From assembly GCA_016865955.1 (NCBI GenBank), contig VGNW01000026.1, positions 1-17,385 on the forward strand: a stretch of 17,385 nucleotides of DNA, read 5' to 3'. The notes under the pieces were generated by a model, which saw only the letters and a list, made by a program, of their open reading frames with translations, was not told the DNA's origin and did no database searches. A program made the translations under genes and the position numbers. This stretch comes from Chloroflexota bacterium (GTDB lineage Bacteria; Chloroflexota; Dehalococcoidia; SZUA-161). This document shows positions 7,261-14,947 of the stretch, piece by piece; within the stretch, counting starts at the first letter, position 1; the number at the start of each line of letters is the position of its first letter.

Positions 7261-7680
7261 TCAATCTCCTGGGGGATTATACTTGCCCTGTCGTAATAGT
7301 AAAGTCGGGATGTGGAACTTCACCTTAAGATTCGACCAGTTCTCAGCGGACTCAGGAGGGATTATCCTGTCAGGTATGTATTTACCCACCCCTGCGACGA
7401 TGGCGGAGATTTTTCTCGAATTGGCTACGGTGTCAGGGACATACTCATCTGCCGCTGCAATAAGATTTGTTCTCGTTTTCGGAGATAGATGCTTTTCTAA
7501 TCTTTCGATGATGCCATCGATGGTCTTGGGAGACGCACGCCTGTCCAAGGCGTTAAGGAGAAGCAGCAACAGTCTGTCAGGCACATACTTTTCAACAGCT
7601 TTTGCCTCAAGCGAGAGTACTTTTTCGGAGACCAGCTTGTTTTGCCGTTCCAGGAAGGGCTTTCTCTGCTTTGTCTGCAT
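7261..7680 (-). CDS. Unrecognised 139-residue protein with three YxPD repeats
   Basis: I do not recognise this family. It is a small, basic, predicted soluble protein without signal peptide or membrane segment (one short Leu run at 37-42). Three similar units are visible: AVEKYVPDR at residues 28-36, AADEYVPDT at 76-84 and GVGKYIPDR at 98-106. SPKT occurs twice, at 50-53 and 66-69. The C-terminus is less regular and ends in GKYNPPGD. A strong GGGAGG ribosome site 7 bases before the ATG supports it as a real gene, and it is the first gene after a promoter-like site at 7746-7774. Its position at the head of the lipid operon suggests an accessory or regulatory role, but that is inference only. 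No helix-turn-helix is obvious. Confidence 0.7.
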   Translation of the reverse strand: MQTKQRKPFLERQNKLVSEKVLSLEAKAVEKYVPDRLLLLLLNALDRRASPKTIDGIIERLEKHLSPKTRTNLIAAADEYVPDTVANSRKISAIVAGVGKYIPDRIIPPESAENWSNLKVKFHIPTLLLRQGKYNPPGD

Positions 7681-7732
7681 TTCTCTGCCTCCCGCGTTGA
7701 TTTGATGTACAGAAAATGCTTACAATACTCCT

Positions 7733-7774
7733 TTATACTGTATAACTATTACATCTTTAAGAGACACTTGTCAA
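7733..7774 (-). promoter_or_regulatory. Putative sigma70-type promoter and operator-like palindrome for the lipid operon
   Basis: On the minus strand a consensus -35 TTGACA (7769-7774) is followed after 17 bases by TAATAG (7746-7751), a weak -10. Immediately downstream lies a perfect 13-base palindrome, TTATACTGTATAA, at 7733-7745, where a repressor could overlap the start of transcription. The -35 itself sits in the 9-base palindrome CTTGTCAAG (7767-7775). The whole gap 7681-7845 is A+T rich and contains no gene. Confidence 0.5.
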
Positions 7775-7845
7775 GAGTAAATTCGATAATTTATTTCACT
7801 TTTCCTACATTATTTAGTTTTAATTACAGCATATGAACCGACTGT

Positions 7846-10800
7846 CTAACCTTGATTAAGGTATCTTTCGTTATAAGATTTTGCCTGATGCATGAAAGCC
7901 TCAATTCTTGTTCTCTCGTTGGTTGGCTTCAGTCCCTCATAAATCATCGTGATCATTGGTATATTGTTGTGTCTCCTCCCTATCTTCTTGTATATGGCAG
8001 TTGCCAGAGTACCGTATAGACAATTCAGGACGATGAGATTAGCTATGCCGCTGCAACCTCTAGCCGCATACTTCTCAGCTTTGGACAAATTTACGGTAAC
8101 CACTGGGTCTATAGCATCTGTAGCATAAGGAGACGCAGTCTCTATCCTCTCTGCTATCTTGGGAACGCTGCAATCCTCATATAGGTCATCCCCCAGCATA
8201 CCCTCAATCTTATCTTTCCAGCGCATAAACCAAAATCTTCTAACATAGTAATAGAGAGCAGCAAGATATTCTCCCCTGGACAGGTGGATTCCGGGATAAG
8301 CCTCATTGAAATACACCAGATAATCCGTGGTGCTCGGGCCATACCTGACCTCGGCTCCCAGTGACTCAAGTTGTTTAATCAAATCATTGTTAGCCCAGGA
8401 GTTCATGCAGCTATAGAATTCGCCCACAATTCCTATAATCGGTTTGCTCTCTCTCTTAACCGGGATTGCGTCCATAGCCGCTATCGCTCTTTTCAGAGCC
8501 TCATAGAAATTGCCTTTAACGATTCCAGCGGATATTTCTTCTATCGCCTTTTCGTAAACCTGATCACTCTGCCCCTCGTTTATCTCGTGGGGACGGGTAT
8601 GTAACAACTTCTTCAACAGGACATCGGTCGCCAGCCAGCCCTTCCAGATAGCCCTAGCCCAATTTACCCCGAACATGCGACTGGCATCGTCGTGGCGGAT
8701 GGAGGTAATAGGGGCAATTACAGGAACATGGCTCAAGCCAAGCCTCTTGAGCACCAGTTTCTGCGACAAACCGTACTGACTCATTCTGCAGGAACCATCG
8801 AAGTTTAGCGTGACGAAAGCTGACCTGTCAGGGTCAAAATCCTTACACTGTACCCTCTTTACCAAATCTCCCGTAGTAACCAGATAGGGATGACATTCTC
8901 GGGATGAGGCATATTTCCTGCCCAACTCCTCCGATTGATCATCCGGCATGGGCAGTACTCTGGCATCTACACCCACAGATTGAAAGGCGGCAGCCCAGAT
9001 ATTAGAGTGTCCCGAGGCATTGTAGATATAGAGCGTTTTCTCCAGCTCTTTAATCTTCCTGGATGGCTTTAAGATGCTTATCAATCCTCGAGAACCGACC
9101 ACGCTCAGGTCTTCCTGTTCTTTCGCGGCTTCCTTACCCTTCGGTCTGCCCAGAGTATCCAGGAATGCCTCGATTCTGGTTACCATTCCGGCATCACCGC
9201 TGTGTTCATCTACCTCAAGAACAAGATATGGGTCTTCTCCCATGCTATCTTCGAGATATTTGGCAAAAAAGGCATCCGGTCCACAGCCGTAGTTGGTAAT
9301 CATGATGGGATTCAGATTCCTGCTAGCCCTCGACAACAGCGCTGACCTTAGCAGATTTTGCTCATTCTTCCAAACCAGGTTGGAATAGTGAGGAGGTAAC
9401 TCGACAGTATCCAGAGGCAGCATGTCATAGGGGATAGAGATTATTCCGAGCTTTCGCAGTTTCTTGGAAATATTGAGGTTTAACCCAGTATCATGAACGT
9501 TGTAAGGCTTACCTATGACGATTATTGCCTGCTCATCTTCACGAAGGCCAGCCAGCACTTCCTGTCCCCTTTGCAGCCGCTTTCTTTCGAATTCCTCTTG
9601 TGCCCCGAGCGCAATAGAGATAGCCAAGTCAACTTCTTTTTTTGTTTTCCCCAATTCCCTGCCTATCTCTGCCATTTGCTTCTCAAGATTTCTTTGTTCC
9701 TTCGCCATGAATATTGTGGGGCTCTTAATTTTGACTTTTGTTTCAAAAGCAGCTTTGAGGATAAAAGGAATTGCCTGGATATAGGGACAATTGTAGCTTC
9801 TATTTACATCGTCTCTATCCTTCTCGAGGTCGATGACACAGGGCAGAAATATATAATCGATTCCCTTTTCTATTAGATTGACCATGTGCCCATAGGCTAC
9901 TTTTACCGGATAACATGTCTCGGCGAGGATCTCCTGTAGACCTCGATGAATAAGCCTGCTATTGGTTTTGTCGGAGAGCACCACCCTGATTCCCAGTTGT
10001 TTAAAGAACGCAGCCCAGAGCGGGAATTGTTCAAAAAACATTAGAATCCGTGGAATACCGATTACTGGTGAACCGGGAGTAAACTCATCCTCCTTGTAAT
10101 AACTGAAAAACAAGTCTTCCCATTCTTTGAAAAGGTCGGGTAAATCTTTATGCTCGGTATCTCCCCGCTTCAGTTCATATCTGTCGCAGATGCCGCCATA
10201 GAAGGATTCCTGTTTTCCCCCTATTAGTACTCTCTTTACATCACAATGGTTGGGGCAATGCTGACACTCAAAGGTTTTCACCTGATATGTTCTAAGCCTG
10301 AGGTCGAAGCCCACGAAATTACTTCTTCCCGGACTCGCCTTTTTTCTCTCCCTGGCAATCAAAGCAGCGCCGATGGCGCCGGTCACGTTATGTTGCTCTG
10401 GGACGGTGATTTGCTTACCCAGGATGTTTGCGAAGGCAGCAGCTACACTTTTGTTTGATGCCACGCCGCCCTGGAAGTATATCCTGTTACCTATCTTTTT
10501 GTTTCCAACTACCTTCTCTATGTAATTGTTAGCTACCGAATAAGAAAGCCCTGCGACGAGGTCTATCTTGGGCAAACCTACTTGCTGATGATGTATCAGG
10601 TCGGATTCCATAAACACGGTGCACCGTGTGCCCAAATCTGCAGGGTTTTTCGAGTCAAAAGCGAGTCCACTGAATTCCTCAATCTTTATGCCTAATCGGG
10701 CTGCCTGCTCCTGCAGGAAAGAGCCTGTCCCTGCGGCACAAACCTTGTTCATCTCGAAATCTACCACCGACCCTGTTTTCAGGCGTATGTATTTTGAATC

Positions 10801-12093
10801 CTGTCCTCCGATTTCAAATATGGTATCCACGGTGTTGTCGATTTCGAGCGTTGCCTTTGACTGCGCCGTAATTTCATTGATGACCACATCGGCCCCCACA
10901 AAGTCGCCCACAAAGTAACGGCCGCTGCCGGTCACTCCTACAGCCTGAACTTCCACAAGTTCCTCGATACCTTTAGATATATCCAATAGACCTTTTTTCA
11001 CTGACTCTATAGGCTCGCCCTCAGTCATCAGATATCTTTTACGCAATAATCGCTTATTCTCATCGAGGATAACTACGTTGGTGCTTGCCGCGCCGACATC
11101 GATTCCCAGGTAAACCTTCTCTTTCTGGCCCTTCTTGAGTGGAATATCCTCAAGAGCAGGATTAAGGTTATCTCCAGTCCAGACCAGTTTTTTCAAAAAG
11201 CCCTGCTTCGATTCGTTGGCTGTTTTGACTATATACTGTCTTAAACTTTCTTTGGCTTTGCTGAGTTCGAGAGGGGTGCAGTTTTCTCTTTCCTTTGCCA
11301 TGATTGCGGAGCCCAGAGCGCCCATAATTAGGAAATGCTCAGGTATAATAAGTTCACCAGGTTCAAGTCCCAGCAAATCTTCGAAGGCTCTAACTACGCC
11401 TTTATTGGCAGCTACACCACCCTGGAAAGCGATAGGCTTCTTGAATTTTCTGCCTTTGCCCAGGTTGCTTATATAGTTTCTCGCCAGAGCATAGCAGAGT
11501 CCAGCCACTATATCTTCTTTTTGTGCCCCCTCCTGCTGGAGATGGACCATATCGGACTTGGCAAAAACGCTGCATCTGCCGGCAATAGTCGCCGGCTTCT
11601 TAGATTTCAGAGACAGCTCGCCGAATTCATTTTCAATGGAAATGCCAAGGCGATATGCCTGTTGATCGAGGAAGGAACCGGTTCCCGCTGCGCATATCTC
11701 GTTTAGAGCATGGTCAACGATGATTGACCTTCCTTTTCTTTCGTCCGGCTCTAAGAAAATCAGCTTCGAGTCCTGCCCTCCCATCTCGATGACTGTCCTG
11801 ACCTCGGGATGGAAATACGATACAGCCCTCGCTTGTGTAACAATCTCGTTTTCCTTATCTACACCCAAGATATCAGAGACCAGGTCACGCCCGCTCCCGG
11901 TAGCTAATACGCCGTTTATCTTAGGGAACTGGCTTGCCAGGTTGTTGAAAGCATCGAGCAATACAGGAACAGGCTGCCCCTTGGTACGTTCGTATACACT
12001 GGCAAGCAATCTTACTTGTTCGTCGATTATGGCTATGTTAAGGCTGACAGAGCCGATGTCTATCCCCATATATATCTTGCCAGGGGTTTTCAT
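7846..12093 (-). CDS. Giant 2-hydroxyacyl-CoA dehydratase activase-type protein (tandem BcrAD/BadFG ATPase + DUF2229/HgdB-like)
   Basis: This 1415-residue protein contains two ASKHA ATPase modules. The first has MGIDIGS at 9-15, GGQDSK at 105, Cys134 in CAAGTGSF and Cys174 in GRCSVF. The second has LGIDVGA at 329-335, GGQDSKY at 429, Cys452 and Cys491. In HgdC-type activases the matching cysteines hold one [4Fe-4S] cluster at a subunit interface. A linker with Cys610, Cys613, Cys617 and Cys636 could bind another metal centre. DUF2229 starts at GIPRILMFFEQ (679), and HgdB-like sequence with Cys937, Cys1067 (ECHPY), Cys1102 (GSCRMSQYG), Cys1229 and Cys1347 follows. The predicted role is ATP-driven transfer of very low-potential electrons; the acceptor is unknown. 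The ATG at 12093 is preferred over an in-frame TTG at 12108, because GGAG lies 9 bases before the ATG. It has its own promoter and is the upstream neighbour of the lipid operon. Confidence 0.85.
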   Translation of the reverse strand: MKTPGKIYMGIDIGSVSLNIAIIDEQVRLLASVYERTKGQPVPVLLDAFNNLASQFPKINGVLATGSGRDLVSDILGVDKENEIVTQARAVSYFHPEVRTVIEMGGQDSKLIFLEPDERKGRSIIVDHALNEICAAGTGSFLDQQAYRLGISIENEFGELSLKSKKPATIAGRCSVFAKSDMVHLQQEGAQKEDIVAGLCYALARNYISNLGKGRKFKKPIAFQGGVAANKGVVRAFEDLLGLEPGELIIPEHFLIMGALGSAIMAKERENCTPLELSKAKESLRQYIVKTANESKQGFLKKLVWTGDNLNPALEDIPLKKGQKEKVYLGIDVGAASTNVVILDENKRLLRKRYLMTEGEPIESVKKGLLDISKGIEELVEVQAVGVTGSGRYFVGDFVGADVVINEITAQSKATLEIDNTVDTIFEIGGQDSKYIRLKTGSVVDFEMNKVCAAGTGSFLQEQAARLGIKIEEFSGLAFDSKNPADLGTRCTVFMESDLIHHQQVGLPKIDLVAGLSYSVANNYIEKVVGNKKIGNRIYFQGGVASNKSVAAAFANILGKQITVPEQHNVTGAIGAALIARERKKASPGRSNFVGFDLRLRTYQVKTFECQHCPNHCDVKRVLIGGKQESFYGGICDRYELKRGDTEHKDLPDLFKEWEDLFFSYYKEDEFTPGSPVIGIPRILMFFEQFPLWAAFFKQLGIRVVLSDKTNSRLIHRGLQEILAETCYPVKVAYGHMVNLIEKGIDYIFLPCVIDLEKDRDDVNRSYNCPYIQAIPFILKAAFETKVKIKSPTIFMAKEQRNLEKQMAEIGRELGKTKKEVDLAISIALGAQEEFERKRLQRGQEVLAGLREDEQAIIVIGKPYNVHDTGLNLNISKKLRKLGIISIPYDMLPLDTVELPPHYSNLVWKNEQNLLRSALLSRASRNLNPIMITNYGCGPDAFFAKYLEDSMGEDPYLVLEVDEHSGDAGMVTRIEAFLDTLGRPKGKEAAKEQEDLSVVGSRGLISILKPSRKIKELEKTLYIYNASGHSNIWAAAFQSVGVDARVLPMPDDQSEELGRKYASSRECHPYLVTTGDLVKRVQCKDFDPDRSAFVTLNFDGSCRMSQYGLSQKLVLKRLGLSHVPVIAPITSIRHDDASRMFGVNWARAIWKGWLATDVLLKKLLHTRPHEINEGQSDQVYEKAIEEISAGIVKGNFYEALKRAIAAMDAIPVKRESKPIIGIVGEFYSCMNSWANNDLIKQLESLGAEVRYGPSTTDYLVYFNEAYPGIHLSRGEYLAALYYYVRRFWFMRWKDKIEGMLGDDLYEDCSVPKIAERIETASPYATDAIDPVVTVNLSKAEKYAARGCSGIANLIVLNCLYGTLATAIYKKIGRRHNNIPMITMIYEGLKPTNERTRIEAFMHQAKSYNERYLNQG

Positions 12094-12102
12094 CTCCACT
12101 AT

Positions 12103-12106
12103 CTCC
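12103..12106 (-). promoter_or_regulatory. Ribosome binding site deciding the activase start
   Basis: GGAG on the minus strand lies 9 bases before the ATG at 12091-12093. It overlaps the alternative TTG codon at 12106-12108, which itself lacks a ribosome site, so the shorter 1415-residue product is favoured. Confidence 0.6.
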
Positions 12107-12193
12107 AAAATCTAATTAAATCGACCTTCAGGAAAATCCAGTGCTTTTGTGGCAATGGCGGTGAATTTACCTGTGCCCAATATGTAAGTATAT

Positions 12194-12222
12194 ATTCTAT
12201 TAGTTTTTTTGTTATATCTCAA
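12194..12222 (-). promoter_or_regulatory. Putative sigma70-type promoter for the activase gene
   Basis: On the minus strand TTGAGA (12217-12222) is followed after exactly 17 bases by TAGAAT (12194-12199); each hexamer differs from consensus at one position. The spacer contains a run of seven A. Transcription would begin near 12187 and leave a leader of about 94 bases before the activase ATG. Confidence 0.6.
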
Positions 12223-12368
12223 GTTTTATGTCAGTGGGGATGAGACTAGCATTGCGACTGTCTTCTACAGGATGAAGATTAGTCTATCGTTAAGTTTAAG
12301 TATACCCGCGGTAGTGCAACGAAAGCCGGACTAGTTGAGGGTGGTCAGGAGTAGCACCTCGGTTTTCC

Positions 12369-12397
12369 TTGACACAGACTCACGGGTCGGGTAAGAT
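12369..12397 (+). promoter_or_regulatory. Putative sigma70-type promoter for the crotonase-sirtuin-ligase operon
   Basis: A perfect TTGACA (12369-12374) is followed after 17 bases by TAAGAT (12392-12397), 4 of 6 consensus bases. Transcription would start near 12404, about 25 bases before the first ATG, and an AAGGA ribosome site sits in that short leader. Confidence 0.6.
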
Positions 12398-12428
12398 TTG
12401 CTCTGGACTCTGAAGCCAAGGAACCTCT

Positions 12429-13184
12429 ATGCCCTATAAGTCGCTGACTTACGACAAAAAAGAGCACATCGTCCGGCTCACCCTCAACCGACCTCGCACA
12501 GGCAATACCTTGAACCTGGAACTGGCAAACGAGCTTGTCGATGCCTGCCGCGCTGTCAATCAGGATGACGAGGTAAGGGCGGTTATCCTCACCGGCGCAG
12601 GCGAATCTTTCTGCACCGGCTTCGACCTCGCCGAGCTTCGTCAAGGGGTAAATCCGGCAAGCCTGAGTTCGAACGCAATCGCCGGTATAAATTGTCCTAT
12701 CATCACTGCTGTTAACGGCGATGCTCTCGGTGCCGGTCTGGAGCTGGTGCTGAGCTGCGATATCAGGATTTGCTCCGATAACGCCCGTTTCGGTTTTCCC
12801 GAGACATCTTGCGGCCTGATTCCCGGCGGCGGAGGGACGCAGCGTTTGCCCCGTATCGTGGGCAAAGGGAAGGCGACTGAGATGATACTCACTGCTGAAC
12901 TTGTTGATGCCGCCGAAGCATACCGCGTCGGGCTGGTATCGAAAGTAGTGCCTGCGCAGAAGCTGCATGATGATGCTGAAGAAATAGCGAGGAAGCTTAT
13001 CGCAAAAGCTCCTATCGCAGTGAGATACGCCAAGGAGGCCGTGAACAAGGGCATGGACCTGACCCTGGGGCAGGGGCTGCGACTAGAGGCTGACCTCTCC
13101 TTCCTGCTTCAGACCACCAAGGACAGGGCGGAGGGCATCAGGGCTTTTATCGAGAAGAGGAAGGCAACCTTCAAGGGGGAGTAG
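12429..13184 (+). CDS. Enoyl-CoA hydratase/isomerase family protein 1 (crotonase)
   Basis: A 251-residue crotonase-fold protein of standard length. The two oxyanion-hole regions are FCTGFDLAEL at residues 61-70 and NGDALGAGLEL at 96-106. Both catalytic glutamates of hydratases are present, Glu105 (in GLEL) and Glu125 (in GFPET), and the IPGGGGTQRLPR loop is typical. It should therefore be able to hydrate a trans-2-enoyl-CoA to the 3-hydroxyacyl-CoA in beta-oxidation or a related CoA-ester pathway. The start ATG follows AAGGA at 7 bases and a strong promoter. It is the first gene of a plus-strand operon, 13 bases before a second crotonase. The first oxyanion motif carries Thr-Gly-Phe where AGAD is common, so substrate specificity may differ from the neighbour; isomerase or hydrolase activity is possible. 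Confidence 0.88.
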   Translation: MPYKSLTYDKKEHIVRLTLNRPRTGNTLNLELANELVDACRAVNQDDEVRAVILTGAGESFCTGFDLAELRQGVNPASLSSNAIAGINCPIITAVNGDALGAGLELVLSCDIRICSDNARFGFPETSCGLIPGGGGTQRLPRIVGKGKATEMILTAELVDAAEAYRVGLVSKVVPAQKLHDDAEEIARKLIAKAPIAVRYAKEAVNKGMDLTLGQGLRLEADLSFLLQTTKDRAEGIRAFIEKRKATFKGE

Positions 13185-13197
13185 AGCGACTCAGCAT

Positions 13198-13983
13198 ATG
13201 AGTACTTTCGAGACCATAATCTACGAAAAGAAGGACGGCATCGCCTATATCACATTGAACCGCCCCCAGGCGTTGAATGCAGTTAACATAAAGATGCGGG
13301 ACGAGCTATACGAGGTGCTGACTGCACTCGACGACGACCCTGAGGTGAAGGTGGGCATCATCAAGGGGGCGGGTGAAAGAGGCTTTTCGGCGGGGGCTGA
13401 CATCACGGAGTTCGGCACGACTCCTTCGCAGAACATCGCGCGTCAGATAAGGTGGGAGCGAGATTTGTGGGGTCAGTTCTTAGGTGTCTCCAAGCCCCTC
13501 ATCGCTGCGATACACGGCTTCGCACTGGGCGCTGGCGTGGAGATGTCGATGTGCTGCGATATAAGGATAGCCTCTGAGGACGCCAGATTCGGATTGCCCG
13601 AGGTTGGAATCGGCATGGTGCCCACAGCCGGAGGCAGCCAGACTATGCCCAGGCTGGTATTGCCGGGCATGTGTGCGGCGGCTATACTGACGGGCGAGAT
13701 AATCAACGCTGCCGAGGCTCTGCGAATCGGATTAATACATAGAGTTGTGCCCAGAGATAATCTGCTGCCTGCCTCCGAGAGCTTGGCAAGGGTGATAATG
13801 TCCCGCAGTCAGACTGCCGTAAGGTACACCAAGCAGGCGATAAACCGCGGCCTCGACCTGTCTCTGGCGGAGGGGCTGGAGATGGAGAACAGGCTTTTCT
13901 CAATAGTGCTGCAGACCGATGATGCTAAAGATGGAATAAAGGCTTATCGACAAGGTAGTAAGCCGAAGTTTGCCAAATTCTAA
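13198..13983 (+). CDS. Enoyl-CoA hydratase/isomerase family protein 2 (crotonase)
   Basis: A 261-residue crotonase-fold protein. The oxyanion-hole motifs are FSAGADITEF at 63-72 and HGFALGAGVEM at 106-116. The catalytic-position glutamates are Glu115 (GVEM) and Glu135 (LPEVGIG), so hydratase chemistry is plausible. The usual PGAGGTQRL loop reads VPTAGGSQTMPR, a variant found in specialised members. The role is probably a second enoyl-CoA hydration or isomerisation step in the same CoA-ester pathway as the upstream paralogue; the two are clearly different in sequence and not a recent duplication. No strong ribosome site lies right before the ATG at 13198. GGGGGAG at the end of the preceding gene is about 15 bases away, so translation may depend on coupling. 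Confidence 0.87.
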   Translation: MSTFETIIYEKKDGIAYITLNRPQALNAVNIKMRDELYEVLTALDDDPEVKVGIIKGAGERGFSAGADITEFGTTPSQNIARQIRWERDLWGQFLGVSKPLIAAIHGFALGAGVEMSMCCDIRIASEDARFGLPEVGIGMVPTAGGSQTMPRLVLPGMCAAAILTGEIINAAEALRIGLIHRVVPRDNLLPASESLARVIMSRSQTAVRYTKQAINRGLDLSLAEGLEMENRLFSIVLQTDDAKDGIKAYRQGSKPKFAKF

Positions 13984-14048
13984 ACTCCCTATTTCAAATC
14001 CCAAATGAATTATCTGGAATTTTCAGATGTTGAGGATTGGGGGTAGGA

Positions 14049-14852
14049 ATGACTCAGGAAAAAGGCGGCAAATCGCTGGACGAGCTTATCGAGGAGGTTG
14101 CCGACCTCATCGTTAACGCTAAAAAGGTTGTTGTGTTCACCGGCGCTGGCATCAGCACGGAGTCGGGCATACCCGATTTCAGAGGACCGGACGGTCTATG
14201 GACCAAGGTGGACCCCGAGGACTTCACCTATCAGAGGTTTGTCGGCGACCGTGAAGCCAGGAAGAGGCTGTGGCAGATGGGCAAGACCATAGGGTTTACC
14301 TGGCACGATATGAAGCCCAATGCCGCCCATAAAGCTGTGGCGAAGCTGGACAAACTGGGCAAGCTGGACTGTATCATCACGCAGAATGTGGACGGGCTGC
14401 ATCAGAAGGCTGGTGTTGCCGATGACAAGGTTATTCAGCTTCACGGCAATATGCAGTGGGTGAAGTGCCTGGGCTGCGGGGAGCGCCATCGCTATGAGGA
14501 AGTACAGAGGTGGATCGATGCCGGTGTTGAAGTGCCCGATTGTGCCAAGTGCGGCGGCATATTAAAACCCGAGGGCGTTTTTTTCGGAGAGGCGATGCCG
14601 GTCTGGGAGACGATGGAGGCAGAGAAGCGCTCCAGGGCCTGCGACCTTTGCATTGTGATTGGCTCATCGCTTGTGGTCTATCCGGCGGCGCTCATGCCGT
14701 ACTATGCGATGCAATCGGGGGCAAAGTTGGTTATAATAAACGACGGTCCTACCGAGTTGGACAGCGCTGCCGATGTCCGCATCAGCGACAGAGCGGGGAT
14801 GGTGATGTCGAAGGTGCTCGAAAAGGTCAAGGCAAAGCTAGGCAAGAAGTAA
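14049..14852 (+). CDS. Sirtuin, NAD-dependent protein deacylase
   Basis: A 267-residue Sir2 family protein. It shows the NAD-binding GAGISTESGIPDFRG at residues 32-46, TQNVDGLH at 111-118, catalytic His132 in QLHGN, and a zinc site of Cys140, Cys143, Cys165 and Cys168. GSSLVVYPA at 206-214 and INDGPTELD at 230-238 complete the Rossmann fold. It removes acyl groups from protein lysines using NAD. I chose ATG 14049 rather than the in-frame TTG at 14037: the TTG directly follows GAGGA, too close for it to serve as a ribosome site, while GAGG and GGGGTAGGA precede the ATG. It lies between crotonases and an acyl-CoA ligase. Sirtuins of the CobB type are known to reactivate acetylated AMP-forming acyl-CoA synthetases, which makes the next gene a likely target. 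Acyl preference cannot be read with certainty. Confidence 0.9.
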   Translation: MTQEKGGKSLDELIEEVADLIVNAKKVVVFTGAGISTESGIPDFRGPDGLWTKVDPEDFTYQRFVGDREARKRLWQMGKTIGFTWHDMKPNAAHKAVAKLDKLGKLDCIITQNVDGLHQKAGVADDKVIQLHGNMQWVKCLGCGERHRYEEVQRWIDAGVEVPDCAKCGGILKPEGVFFGEAMPVWETMEAEKRSRACDLCIVIGSSLVVYPAALMPYYAMQSGAKLVIINDGPTELDSAADVRISDRAGMVMSKVLEKVKAKLGKK

Positions 14853-14856
14853 GCAT

Positions 14857-14903
14857 TCAGCTATCAGTTTACAACTCACTGAAGGCTGAAAACTGCAAGC
14901 TGA
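14857..14903. repeat. Imperfect inverted repeat between sirtuin and ligase genes
   Basis: A 14-base arm at 14857-14870 pairs with 14890-14903 with two mismatches and a 19-base spacer. The 10-base word TTCAGCTATC of its left end (14856-14865) recurs exactly at 17291-17300. It resembles the small palindromic intergenic repeats dispersed in many bacterial genomes. No T-run follows, so it is not a good terminator. Confidence 0.45.
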
Positions 14904-14947
14904 TGGCTTTCTGAAATAATCAATTAATAATTCTAGAAGGAGAGTAG

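Larger units (their letters stand above)
12094..12428. other. Divergent intergenic region
   Basis: These 335 bases hold no convincing gene. They contain the minus-strand promoter for the activase, the plus-strand promoter for the crotonase operon, and between them a weak dyad (6-base arms 12243-12248 and 12280-12285, inner arms 12261-12265 and 12274-12278). The middle part, about 12240-12360, shows nothing else I can name. The region also marks the change from the A+T-richer left part to the G+C-richer right part. Confidence 0.6.

Noticed and set aside
7261..7680. Resemblance of EKYVPD and SPKT in the small protein to the EKYIPG...TPKT stretch of the CrtI-like enzymes
   Set aside because: The shared stretches are only a few residues, the spacing differs, and the small protein has no flavin-binding fold. 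Common origin is not supported.
7795..7845. Possible terminator after the giant activase gene
   Set aside because: The A+T-rich stretch has only a weak ACAG/CTGT pairing and no solid stem before the T-rich part, so I do not call a terminator. Read-through into the lipid operon remains possible.
12345..12968. Minus-strand open frame (207 codons) across the first crotonase and its promoter
   Set aside because: It is antisense to a clear crotonase and overlaps the promoter, and its translation resembles no family. It is a by-product of G+C-rich codons.
14540..14914. Second plus-strand frame overlapping the end of the sirtuin gene
   Set aside because: It has no ribosome site and lies in another frame of an intact sirtuin with full zinc and NAD motifs.
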